Positions 44,985 to 53,027 of a DNA stretch of 64,000 nucleotides are shown here, one piece after another. Position 1 is the stretch's first letter, and each line of letters starts with the position of its first letter. The notes below the pieces were generated by a model. The model had not been told where the DNA came from. It saw nothing but the letters and a program-made list of their open reading frames with translations, and ran no database searches. A program made the translations under genes and the position numbers. Origin of the DNA: Flavobacterium sp. Root420 (GTDB lineage Bacteria > Bacteroidota > Bacteroidia > Flavobacteriales > Flavobacteriaceae); contig NZ_LMEF01000030.1 of NCBI RefSeq assembly GCF_001427905.1, positions 278,551 through 342,550 on the forward strand. Reading direction: 5' to 3'.

Positions 44985-45190
44985 CTCGCAGAGGCGCAGA
45001 GGCGCAAAGTTTTTCTTATTTCTAAAATTAAACCCGGCTTAAAAATAATCATAAAACTTATATGATCTTGATGTCTCCAATACTATTATAGTCTAGTTTA
45101 AATGAACTTATATCACTTATATGGTGAAAAAAATATACGCGCACAATAAAAAAACTTAGAACCTTAGCACCTTTGCAACTTAGAACCTTT
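44985..45190 (+). repeat. Diverged short-repeat inverted array before the ABC-F gene
   Basis: The left part (44985-45013) repeats CGCAGAGG every 8 bases and ends GCAAAGTTTTT. The right part (45152-45190) repeats ACTTAGA/ACCTTAG/CACCTTTG/AACTTAG every 7-8 bases. The two are partly reverse complementary (GGCGCAAAGTTTTT against AAAAAAACTTAGAACC...CACCTTTGC). About 140 A+T-rich bases without a gene lie between them. Confidence 0.5.
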
Positions 45191-45203
45191 TTCCGTACTT
45201 TTG
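45173..45203 (+). promoter_or_regulatory. Promoter of the ABC-F gene (TTG -20 bp- TACTTTTG)
   Basis: The -33 TTG (45173-45175) lies inside the right arm of the repeat array and the -7 TACTTTTG is at 45196-45203, spaced 20 bases apart. The ATG is 26 bases downstream of the -7 box. Confidence 0.7.
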
Positions 45204-45228
45204 CACAAAATTAATTAAAAAGACATTC

Positions 45229-46848
45229 ATGTTAACAGTCAATAATTTATCAGTTCAATTTGGCAAACGAATTTTGTTTGACGAAGTAAATACTACTTTC
45301 ACTCACGGAAATATTTACGGCGTTATTGGAGCCAATGGTGCTGGAAAATCTACTTTTCTAAAAATCATTTCGGGCGACATTGACCCAACTTCTGGCCACA
45401 TTCATTTAGAACCGGGAAAACGTATGTCGGTTTTAAACCAAAATCACAATATGTTCGACGAACATACCGTTTTGGAAACCGTTTTGATGGGAAATAAAGT
45501 TCTGTATGCTGTTAAAAAAGAAATGGATGAACTTTATTTAGACTACAACGACAAAAACGCTGACCGAATTGGAGAGCTTCAGGTTCAGTTTGAAGAAATG
45601 AACGGTTGGAATGCCGATTCTGATGCTGCATCAATGTTGTCTAACTTAGGAATCAACGAGGAACACCATTATACTTTAATGGGCGATTTAGAGGGAAAAA
45701 TTAAAGTTCGTGTCCTTTTAGCGCAGGCACTTTTTGGAAACCCGGATTTGCTTATTATGGATGAGCCTACCAACGACTTGGATTTCGAGACCATCGCCTG
45801 GTTAGAGAATTTCCTGGCAAATTATGAAAATACCGTAATTGTAGTATCTCACGACCGTCACTTTTTAGATTCGGTTTGTACACATATTTCTGATATTGAT
45901 TTCGGAAAAATCAATCACTATTCAGGAAACTATACGTTCTGGTACGAGTCTAGCCAATTAGCGGCAAAACAACGTGCACAGCAAAACAAAAAAGCAGAAG
46001 AAAAGAAACAAGAACTTGAAGAATTTATTCGTCGTTTTAGTGCGAACGTTGCAAAGTCAAAACAAGCAACTTCTCGTAAAAAAATGATTTCTAAATTGAA
46101 TATTTCGGACATCAAACCTTCTAGCCGTCGTTATCCTGCGATTATTTTTGATCAGGATCGTGAAGCAGGAGACCAGATTTTGAATGTTGAAAATTTAGAA
46201 GCTTCTGTCGAAGGCGATCTTTTGTTTAAAGGTGTTCATTTGAATATGGCGAAAGGCGATAAAATCGTACTTTTCTCTAAAGATTCACGTGCTACAACCG
46301 CTTTCTATGAAATATTAAACGGAAACCAAAAAGCTGATGCGGGAACTTTTGATTGGGGAATCACAACAAATCAGGCTTATTTGCCAGCTGAAAATCATTC
46401 TTTCTTTGAAAATGATTTGACTTTGGTAGACTGGTTACGTCAATACGCAAAAACAGAAGAAGAACGTGATGAGGTTTTCATTAGAGGTTTCTTAGGGAAA
46501 ATGATTTTCTCTGGAGAAGAAGCTTTAAAAACGAGCCGTGTATTATCAGGAGGAGAAAAAGTACGTTGTATGTTGTCGAGAATGATGATGGAGCGCGCTA
46601 ACATCTTAATGTTGGACGAACCAACGAATCACTTAGATTTGGAGTCAATTACCGCTTTCAACAACTCATTGAAAAACTTTAAAGGTTCTGTAATTTTCAC
46701 AACGCATGACCACGAGTTTGCACAAACAGTTGGTAATAGAGTAGTGGAGTTAACGCCAAACGGAGCAATCGACCGATACATGACGTTTGACGAATATCTT
46801 GATGATGAAAAAATTCAGGAATTAAGAAAGAAAATGTACAATTTGTAA
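45229..46848 (+). CDS. ABC-F family ATPase (YbiT-like) with one degenerate ATP site
   Basis: The 539-residue soluble protein has two ABC domains joined by a charged linker (about 240-320). NBD1: Walker A GANGAGKST (34-42), Walker B LLIMDEPTNDLD, switch His VSHDRHF, but the signature is LEGKIKVR (154-161) instead of LSGGxxxR. NBD2: signature LSGGEKVR (439-446), Walker B ILMLDEPTNHLD, switch THDHEF, but the Walker A position (about 349-357) reads FSKDSRATT with no GxxGxGK. ABC-F proteins bind the ribosome and act in translation rather than transport. The monocistronic gene has its own promoter and terminator. Confidence 0.93.
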   Translation: MLTVNNLSVQFGKRILFDEVNTTFTHGNIYGVIGANGAGKSTFLKIISGDIDPTSGHIHLEPGKRMSVLNQNHNMFDEHTVLETVLMGNKVLYAVKKEMDELYLDYNDKNADRIGELQVQFEEMNGWNADSDAASMLSNLGINEEHHYTLMGDLEGKIKVRVLLAQALFGNPDLLIMDEPTNDLDFETIAWLENFLANYENTVIVVSHDRHFLDSVCTHISDIDFGKINHYSGNYTFWYESSQLAAKQRAQQNKKAEEKKQELEEFIRRFSANVAKSKQATSRKKMISKLNISDIKPSSRRYPAIIFDQDREAGDQILNVENLEASVEGDLLFKGVHLNMAKGDKIVLFSKDSRATTAFYEILNGNQKADAGTFDWGITTNQAYLPAENHSFFENDLTLVDWLRQYAKTEEERDEVFIRGFLGKMIFSGEEALKTSRVLSGGEKVRCMLSRMMMERANILMLDEPTNHLDLESITAFNNSLKNFKGSVIFTTHDHEFAQTVGNRVVELTPNGAIDRYMTFDEYLDDEKIQELRKKMYNL

Positions 46849-46963
46849 TAAGTTCTGCACAGCGATTAGTTTTGTGTTTTTTAAATTAGTGAAACACCTT
46901 TTTTAAGTACAGCAATCTATATTTTCTATGTGTTTAGATTAATTACAACCAGCATATAAAAAG

Positions 46964-46998
46964 AAATCCCGATCGCAAAAAGATCGGGATTTTTTTTA
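46964..46998. terminator. Terminator, probably bidirectional
   Basis: The stem ATCCCGATC / GATCGGGAT has a seven-base loop and an eight-T run. A small minus-strand gene ends at 47005, so it may serve both strands. Confidence 0.85.
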
Positions 46999-47004
46999 TG
47001 TTTT

Positions 47005-47175
47005 TTATTTTCTGAAAACCTTGGCGAGAATCCAGATAATGATCGCAACAATAAAGATTACGATAAATATCCCGAATCCCATTCCGGCTTTAAAAATGTC
47101 TCCAATAACTTCGCAACTTGTAAATGAAAATAGTATTACGAATACCATTAACAAACGTGTAATGTTCTTTTGCAT
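47005..47175 (-). CDS. Small membrane lipoprotein (56 aa)
   Basis: The ATG at 47175 opens a 56-residue frame: a signal segment with lipobox (FSFTSC), then EVIGDIFKAGMGFG, a single hydrophobic helix (FIVIFIVAIIIWIL) and a basic end (AKVFRK). This small family is recurrent in Flavobacteriia. From memory it is sometimes mislabelled phosphatidate cytidylyltransferase, which a 56-residue peptide cannot be. The membrane helix after the lipid anchor is unusual. The function is unknown. Confidence 0.75.
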   Translation of the reverse strand: MQKNITRLLMVFVILFSFTSCEVIGDIFKAGMGFGIFIVIFIVAIIIWILAKVFRK

Positions 47176-47330
47176 GATTTTGCTGTTTTAATTGTTTTAA
47201 ATAGAATTTAATATTCTAATTATCGTTAGAATAAAATTACTTCAATCAGCAAAAAAATGTTTTATATAATTTGGTTGAAAAGTTCTATGATTTGGAGATT
47301 TACTATCTTAAATTTATTATAAGTTAAGAC

Positions 47331-47876
47331 TTAAGATCTATTAGAATTAATTTTTGAATTTTTATTTTGACTTATCCAGTGATCAAAACTTTTTGTTCTA
47401 ATCCAATGTCCGTTCTTTTTCTCGTATAAATCTTTTCCTCCTTGTCCACCTAATAAACAATTGCAATCTTCTTGAAATTCAATAATTACTTTCTTTCTAT
47501 CAGCTGAAATGAGAGGAAACGAAATGTGATATAAAATTCCCTGATCGCAAATTGTATCAATTGAGGTGAATTCAAATGCCTTTTGCCTTTTTTTGTACCA
47601 CTTCAATTTATTCGATTTTATTTTTAAATCCTTGAAAATTTCATTTTGTTCACTAATAAATTCCAAGTCTTCTTCAGTAAACTCTTTTTTATAATTCTCA
47701 GTAAACTTAACATTTTTGAATTTCCAGCATGCCTGATAAATTGGTAAACTGTCGTCGACTATAATTTCATTTATGATAGTGTAAACTTCGTTTTCTGTCA
47801 AATCTGGTGTTGATTTGCAAGAACTAAAAAATATTGTAGTTAAAATAGAAAAGATGAGAAATGTTTTTTTCTTCAT
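47331..47876 (-). CDS. Hypothetical lipoprotein (181 aa)
   Basis: The lipobox TIFFSSC-K near residue 20 marks a lipoprotein. The mature part is charged and has four further cysteines (YQACWK, TICDQG, EDCNCLLGG), one as a close pair, so disulfides are likely. No recognised domain. It is flanked on both sides by minus-strand genes but spaced by more than 60 bases. Confidence 0.65.
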   Translation of the reverse strand: MKKKTFLIFSILTTIFFSSCKSTPDLTENEVYTIINEIIVDDSLPIYQACWKFKNVKFTENYKKEFTEEDLEFISEQNEIFKDLKIKSNKLKWYKKRQKAFEFTSIDTICDQGILYHISFPLISADRKKVIIEFQEDCNCLLGGQGGKDLYEKKNGHWIRTKSFDHWISQNKNSKINSNRS

Positions 47877-47936
47877 AATAATTGAATGGCTTAGATTTAC
47901 TTAAAACGATTAATAGAGTTATAGTTTCGGAAAATT

Positions 47937-48530
47937 TTACTCTCCAATTGTTCCAGTCTTAACCTCTCCAGCTCGTTTATAACTAACCGCAATTACACCG
48001 TTTGGCGTAGTCGTACTTTCCATTAAGGTAAATCCTGCCGGAGTTGAACTATCATCAAACAATTTTTTTCCTTTGCCCAAAATTATAGGATAAATTAGGA
48101 GTCCAAGTTCATCAACTAAATCATGTTGAAGCAAAAGCTGAACAAGAGTTGCGCTTCCCCAAACTTTAATATCTCCACCTTCTGAACTTTTGAGTTTTTT
48201 GATATCTTCTATAGAGGAAAGAAATTCGGTATTTTCCCAATCGGAATTTTTTCTGGTTGACGACAAAACATATTTGGTAACTTCATTTATTCCCGGCCAT
48301 CCTTCTGCATGTTTTGGCCAATAATCTTCAAAAATATCAAATGTTTTTCTGCCTAAAAGAATATCGGCAGGTTTCATTTGTTCTTGCATGACATTGCCAT
48401 ATTCTTCATCTCCAAAAGGCGCCACCCAGCCTCCATATTCAAAACCGCCCGAAGTATCTTCTCCAGGACCACCAGGTGCTTGCATTACGCCATCGATTGT
48501 AATCATAGTTATGACGATTATTTTTCTCAT
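47937..48530 (-). CDS. Dihydrofolate reductase-family protein (RibD C-terminal type)
   Basis: The 197-residue soluble protein has the RibD_C/DHFR-like fold: an N-terminal strand with ITIDGVMQAPGG, DILLGRKTFDIFEDYWP, a Rossmann-like middle with IKVWGSATLVQLLLQHDLVDELGLLIYPIILGKGKKLF, and a C-terminal strand. Proteins of this branch bind NADPH, but true folate reduction is not implied. The substrate is unknown. It is probably a stand-alone gene, with about 100 non-coding bases on its upstream side. Confidence 0.88.
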   Translation of the reverse strand: MRKIIVITMITIDGVMQAPGGPGEDTSGGFEYGGWVAPFGDEEYGNVMQEQMKPADILLGRKTFDIFEDYWPKHAEGWPGINEVTKYVLSSTRKNSDWENTEFLSSIEDIKKLKSSEGGDIKVWGSATLVQLLLQHDLVDELGLLIYPIILGKGKKLFDDSSTPAGFTLMESTTTPNGVIAVSYKRAGEVKTGTIGE

Positions 48531-48635
48531 GATGTTTGGTGTTTTTACTGTTTAATCAAAGATAAGGAAATTAGAAATGTTTTTTAAAGTAATATATTGG
48601 TTTTGTGTGTTGTTATGAGATTATCGCGTTAAAGA

Positions 48636-49684
48636 TTAGAATAATAAAAATAATATTATTCCTATTACAATTATCAAAGTGGTAACACATCCAGACGAAT
48701 TACTAGAGCCATAATCTTGTTTATTTTGCAATCCGTTTAATTCTTTATTTAATTCTTTTTGTGAATATTCAGATATTTCAATCACAAATTCTTTTCTTAT
48801 TTCTTTTGGAATTTCATTTTCTATTTGTTGATTATTTGCAAGCGAGAGGATTTCATCAAGATCTGAAGGGATAGTAGATAGTTTTGATATTTGTGAGCCA
48901 ATTAGATTTTTAAGTAAATTTACTGTTTTTTGATAATCTTGAGGAATGTTTACAAATCGAATTCTCTCTTCAAATTCTATAACATGTTCAAGATATTCTT
49001 TAATCAATTTAGTAACATGATGAATTTTATTTATATCTCCCGGTTCTCCTGGTTTCCCCAAACTTTTTGTTAGACGATCCAATAAGCCAACCAAAGGAGC
49101 AACAATTCTTGATAGTTCTTTTAATCGATCTTGGATCCAATTTAATGCTTTTTCTTGCTCAACATTTTCAGATGGTTTTAAATATAATCCATTTTTTAAA
49201 TCATTAAGTTTTCTGAAAAGTGGATCGTTTAGAAACCTCATAAGTTCGGCAGTAAGTCTGTGTTCCCATCCGTCAGGTTTGTCAATAATAATTCGTTTTA
49301 TTAAGGGAGTATAATTATCAAAATCTTTAAGAATAGAAATTTGTTCCTTATACAATATTTGATCTGTACTATTTCCTAAAGTAGAAGATATGAATTTTTC
49401 ATGTTGTTCTCTCCAAGCAAATAAAATGTTAGCAGAATATTTATATTCATCCGTATCAATAAGTTTATGGCAATTTCTGCTCTTGCTGGATCTGTCATTG
49501 TATCGATATATCGTTTAGAACCAATTCTTGCTCCATAAATGTGGGCTGCTTCTCCTATTTTCGTAGATTTCTCTGGATCAGAATTTGGACCAACAGTAAG
49601 TACTCTGCAATCAGGATTAGAGCACATAAAAGCAGCTCTTTTTGCTAAAGTGTCAATTGTATTTTTACTAAAATCAGGATTCAT
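48636..49684 (-). pseudogene. Disrupted HNH-type protein gene with C-terminal membrane anchor
   Basis: Two frames belong to one gene. The first (from 49684) reads CSNPDCRVLTVGP ... IGEAAHIYGARIG ... MTDPARAEIA, the front half of an HNH-like zinc domain, then leaves frame and stops at 49376. The other frame continues without a break as RNCHKLIDTDE, ILFAWREQHEKFIS, then YKEQISILKDF and the rest of a 239-residue frame from 49355 to 48636, which ends in a hydrophobic helix (VTTLIIVIGIILFLLF). About ten residues of the usual W-L-C-x-N-C-H-K core are missing at the junction near 49481. A short deletion has broken the gene and removed part of its active site. Such proteins are thought to be nuclease-like. 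Confidence 0.7.
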
Positions 49685-49779
49685 TAATTCTTAATTTATT
49701 TTAAATTGCAATTTTTCACAATATGATATTACTCATAAATTTCTTATGTTAAATAAAGAGGAATTATTTACTTGTTTTG

Positions 49780-50448
49780 TTATCTACGAGATTGATTGTT
49801 TTTTGAAACTTCATTTGTATATAAGTAATCAATCTTAATTTTCAAATTGTTATCATCCAGTTTTTTATCTATAATTTTTTCGATACCATTATTATCTGTA
49901 ATTTTATCACTTAGGTTTAGCATATATGTACCAATCAAAACAATAAAAAACAACAAAAGAAACATGAATCTTTTAAGATTTTGAATTTTCTTTTCAAGAA
50001 CTAGAATATTTGAGTTATTCATTTTTGGAGTTTTTGTGATTGATTTGGAACTATCTTCGTAATTAATTGAAATATCAAATTGATTATCCGAATTGAAGAA
50101 ATTTTCTAAATCTTCAGAAAAATAATCCATCGTCTCTCTAATTCCTCCATAATTACAGATAATTAGAATTATAAAAGAAATCTCTAAAGAACCTTCTCTT
50201 TCTTTATAGTTGGATAAATACGCTTTTGAATTACCTAAAAAACTAAAATGTTTTTCGAAGGAATAATTTATGAAATTATAGATTGGGTTTTCTAAACGAC
50301 GATCTTCGTAAGGAGGAAAGAAACGGCTCTTTACTAATTCTGACTTAATTTGATTTGCTTTTAAGCCATCTTTTTTTATTAGAATTTTATATTTATATTT
50401 TAGTATTTTTTCTTCTCCATTAAAATCTTCTGAGTAATTTTTCTTCAT
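49780..50448 (-). CDS. Hypothetical protein with C-terminal membrane helix (222 aa)
   Basis: A charged, helical N-terminal part of about 165 residues is followed by one transmembrane helix (about 167-185, FMFLLLFFIVLIGTYML) and a polar tail. There is no signal peptide. It lies about 95 bases upstream of the broken HNH gene on the same strand. Both proteins are membrane-anchored near the C-terminus, so a joint role is conceivable but only inferred. No family is recognised. Confidence 0.6.
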   Translation of the reverse strand: MKKNYSEDFNGEEKILKYKYKILIKKDGLKANQIKSELVKSRFFPPYEDRRLENPIYNFINYSFEKHFSFLGNSKAYLSNYKEREGSLEISFIILIICNYGGIRETMDYFSEDLENFFNSDNQFDISINYEDSSKSITKTPKMNNSNILVLEKKIQNLKRFMFLLLFFIVLIGTYMLNLSDKITDNNGIEKIIDKKLDDNNLKIKIDYLYTNEVSKNNQSRR

Positions 50449-50650
50449 AAGTTTAATCTTTAAGTGTTTAATATAAGCCGTTTTTTTAGAAAACTTCTAC
50501 TAAAGTAAAACATTAAATAAAATTCTTATGGAAAATTTTTTGTTTTTGAAAAACTAAAAACAACATTTAATTTTAAATCCCCAAATCTCCCACCAAAACC
50601 AAAAAAAATATTTCCCCACTCAACACCCCAACAAATAAATTCTGATTTCG

Positions 50651-50658
50651 TATATTTG
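50651..50658 (+). promoter_or_regulatory. Putative -7 box (TATATTTG) for pyrR
   Basis: There is an exact TAnnTTTG match 24 bases before the ATG at 50683. A -33 TTG is not visible. Confidence 0.5.
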
Positions 50659-50682
50659 CCCAACCAAACATCACACTTAATT

Positions 50683-51222
50683 ATGAGCCAAAAAGTATTA
50701 CTTAATTCAAAAGAAGTTACTATCATACTCCATCGTTTGGCTTGTCAGTTAATCGAAAAACATCTTGATTTCTCCGATACTATTTTAGTCGGGATTCAGC
50801 CAAGAGGCGTTTTTTTAGCTGAACGTTTAAAACAAATATTAGAAAACGAATACCAGACTCCTGAAATTTCTTTGGGATATTTAGACATCACTTTTTTTAG
50901 AGATGATTTTCGTCGTACTGATAAACCGCTTGAAGCCAATAAAACACAAATAAATTTTATAGTCGAAAACAAAAAAGTCATTTTTATCGATGACGTTTTG
51001 TTTACCGGACGAAGCATTCGTTCTGCTTTAACCGCAATTCAGTCTTTCGGGAGACCGTCAGAAATTGAATTGTTAGTGTTAATCGACAGACGATTTAGCA
51101 GAAACCTGCCTATTCAGCCTGATTATCGCGGTCGTCAGGTAGATGCCATTAATGATGAAAAGGTAAAAGTAAGATGGAAAGAAAATGAAGGCGAAGATGC
51201 CGTTTACCTGATAACTAATTAG
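50683..51222 (+). CDS. pyrR: PyrR: uracil phosphoribosyltransferase / pyrimidine regulator
   Basis: The 179-residue protein starts at 50683 (MSQKVLLNSKEV); the longer frame begins inside the promoter box. The type I phosphoribosyltransferase fold shows the PRPP-binding loop VIFIDDVLFTGRSIRSALTA and the PyrR-typical GIQPRGVFLAERL and LGYLDITFFRDDFRR segments. In Gram-positives PyrR binds pyr mRNA leaders, and the protein also makes UMP from uracil. pyrB lies two genes downstream, consistent with a pyrimidine cluster. Whether it regulates RNA in Bacteroidetes cannot be seen here. Confidence 0.92.
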   Translation: MSQKVLLNSKEVTIILHRLACQLIEKHLDFSDTILVGIQPRGVFLAERLKQILENEYQTPEISLGYLDITFFRDDFRRTDKPLEANKTQINFIVENKKVIFIDDVLFTGRSIRSALTAIQSFGRPSEIELLVLIDRRFSRNLPIQPDYRGRQVDAINDEKVKVRWKENEGEDAVYLITN

Positions 51223-51229
51223 TTGAATA

Positions 51230-51362
51230 GGTAAATCGGTTAATTGTTTAATCGCAAAAACTAAACGATTAAACAATTTAACAAATCAACGATTTAACAA
51301 TTAACCGGTTAAACAATAAAAACAAATAAACAATAAAAACAAATAAACGATTAAACAACAAA
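51230..51362 (+). repeat. TTTAACA-type inverted repeat array between pyrR and the next gene
   Basis: A perfect 13-bp inverted repeat (51242-51254 with 51266-51278, 11-base loop) is embedded in a longer field. Left units are GGTAAATC/GGTTAATT/GTTTAATC. Right units are CGATTAAAC, AATTTAAC, AAATCAAC, GATTTAAC, AATTAACC and GGTTAAAC, then AATAAAAAC/AAATAAAC units up to the ATG at 51363. No T run follows the stem. Confidence 0.75.
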
Positions 51363-52004
51363 ATGACAGAAAACAAAGCGTTTATTTACGAATCAATTTT
51401 TAATCAGGTTAGAATGGGATTTCTTTCTATTGATGAGATCAAGGAGAACATCATAGAAGAAATTGAAGACAACGAATTTGAAGATGAAATTTCAGAAGAG
51501 TGGGCTTTTGATACCATAAAAGAAGAATACCAAAAATTGCTTGCCGAAAGTAAACAATGGAAAAGTCCAACAGATACGGAAAGATTAATAAAAGCGTTTG
51601 ATGAGTTAGGCGATGAAAATATCGTTGCGCTCCACAATGCAGGCTACACCACAACAGAGGGCGAATATGAAGTAGTTGAGGTAGAAAGAGAATTGCAGGA
51701 AAACGAAGTCTGGTCTGACGGTTATTGTTTTTATCACCAACAAGATTTGGCGAGAGCTGTTGCAGTAAAAGATCCGGGTTTGTTTATCGCTTTTCAGAAA
51801 GTAGATAATTCTGATGATGCAGTTGCAATGGAAGTGGGAAAAAAAGTGGCCGAAGTTTTAAGAAACAACGGCTTTCAAATAAAGTGGAGTCCATCAGCCA
51901 GAACAAAAATAGAAATTCCGGGTTTCAGATGGCAGCATATTTTTGATGAAGACGGAAGAGACTTGCAGGATTACAGCGAGGTTGTAGAGCGAATGATCCA
52001 ATAG
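51363..52004 (+). CDS. Conserved hypothetical protein in the pyr cluster
   Basis: The 213-residue acidic soluble protein has a helical N-terminus (about 1-85) and a C-terminal alpha/beta part with WSDGYCFYHQQDLARAV and QIKWSPSARTKIEIPGFRWQ. It may belong to the DUF6891-type family, but this is from weak memory. It lies between pyrR and pyrB on the same strand, downstream of a repeat array, so a link to pyrimidine metabolism is only positional. Confidence 0.65.
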   Translation: MTENKAFIYESIFNQVRMGFLSIDEIKENIIEEIEDNEFEDEISEEWAFDTIKEEYQKLLAESKQWKSPTDTERLIKAFDELGDENIVALHNAGYTTTEGEYEVVEVERELQENEVWSDGYCFYHQQDLARAVAVKDPGLFIAFQKVDNSDDAVAMEVGKKVAEVLRNNGFQIKWSPSARTKIEIPGFRWQHIFDEDGRDLQDYSEVVERMIQ

Positions 52005-52091
52005 TAAGGAACTGCTCTTTAAAAAAGCATTGAAAGACTGAAGGTTTCAGAAATTCAGGAATTTGACAAATAAAAATTAAAGAAATAAAAA

Positions 52092-53018
52092 ATGAAAGAA
52101 TTAAGCGTAAATCATTTATTAGGAATTAAATACATCAACGAGAATGATATTAACCTAATTTTTGAAACGGCAGATCATTTTAAAGAAGTCATTAACCGAC
52201 CAATTAAAAAAGTTCCTTCATTACGAGATATTACCATTGCTAACATTTTCTTCGAAAACAGTACCAGGACAAAACTTTCGTTCGAGTTAGCCCAAAAAAG
52301 ATTGTCGGCAGATGTGATTAGTTTTTCTGCAGCTCAGTCTTCGGTTAAAAAAGGAGAAACACTTATTGATACTGTAAACAATATCCTTTCGATGAAAGTT
52401 GATATGGTTGTAATGCGCCACTCCAATCCCGGAGCGGCTTATTTTTTATCTAAAAATGTCAAAGCCAGTATCGTAAACGCTGGCGACGGTGCGCACGAAC
52501 ATCCAACGCAGGCTTTATTAGACAGTTATTCAATCAGAGAAAAATTGGGTGATGTTGCCGGAAAAAAAGTGGTTATTGTAGGTGATATTCTGCATTCAAG
52601 AGTTGCCTTATCTAACATATATGCCTTAAAAATGCAGGGCGCCGAAGTAAAAGTTTGCGGACCAAAAACGCTGATTCCGAGATATATTGAATCGCTTGGA
52701 GTTACGGTCGAGCCCAATTTACGAAAAGCATTAGAATGGTGTGATGTTGCCAATATGCTTCGTGTACAGAACGAACGTATGGATGTAAACTTTTTCCCTT
52801 CAACAAGAGAATACGCCCAACAATACGGAGTAGACAAACCTTTACTAGATTCTCTTGGAAAAGAAATCGTCATCATGCACCCGGGACCAATCAACAGGGG
52901 AGTAGAGATTACTTCTGAAGTAGCGGACTCAGATCATTCTGTAATCCTGAATCAGGTAGAAAACGGAGTGGCGATAAGAATGGCGGTTATTTATCTTCTG
53001 GCGTCTAAAATTCAATAA
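52092..53018 (+). CDS. pyrB: Aspartate carbamoyltransferase catalytic subunit PyrB
   Basis: The 308-residue enzyme makes N-carbamoyl-L-aspartate from carbamoyl phosphate and aspartate, the second step of pyrimidine synthesis. It has the carbamoyl phosphate site FENSTRTKLSFELA, the HPTQALLD loop, GDILHSRVALSN and HPGPINRGVE. The length is typical. No pyrI regulatory subunit gene is next to it. Together with pyrR it marks this region as a pyrimidine cluster. Confidence 0.96.
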   Translation: MKELSVNHLLGIKYINENDINLIFETADHFKEVINRPIKKVPSLRDITIANIFFENSTRTKLSFELAQKRLSADVISFSAAQSSVKKGETLIDTVNNILSMKVDMVVMRHSNPGAAYFLSKNVKASIVNAGDGAHEHPTQALLDSYSIREKLGDVAGKKVVIVGDILHSRVALSNIYALKMQGAEVKVCGPKTLIPRYIESLGVTVEPNLRKALEWCDVANMLRVQNERMDVNFFPSTREYAQQYGVDKPLLDSLGKEIVIMHPGPINRGVEITSEVADSDHSVILNQVENGVAIRMAVIYLLASKIQ

Positions 53019-53027
53019 GTTTTATTT

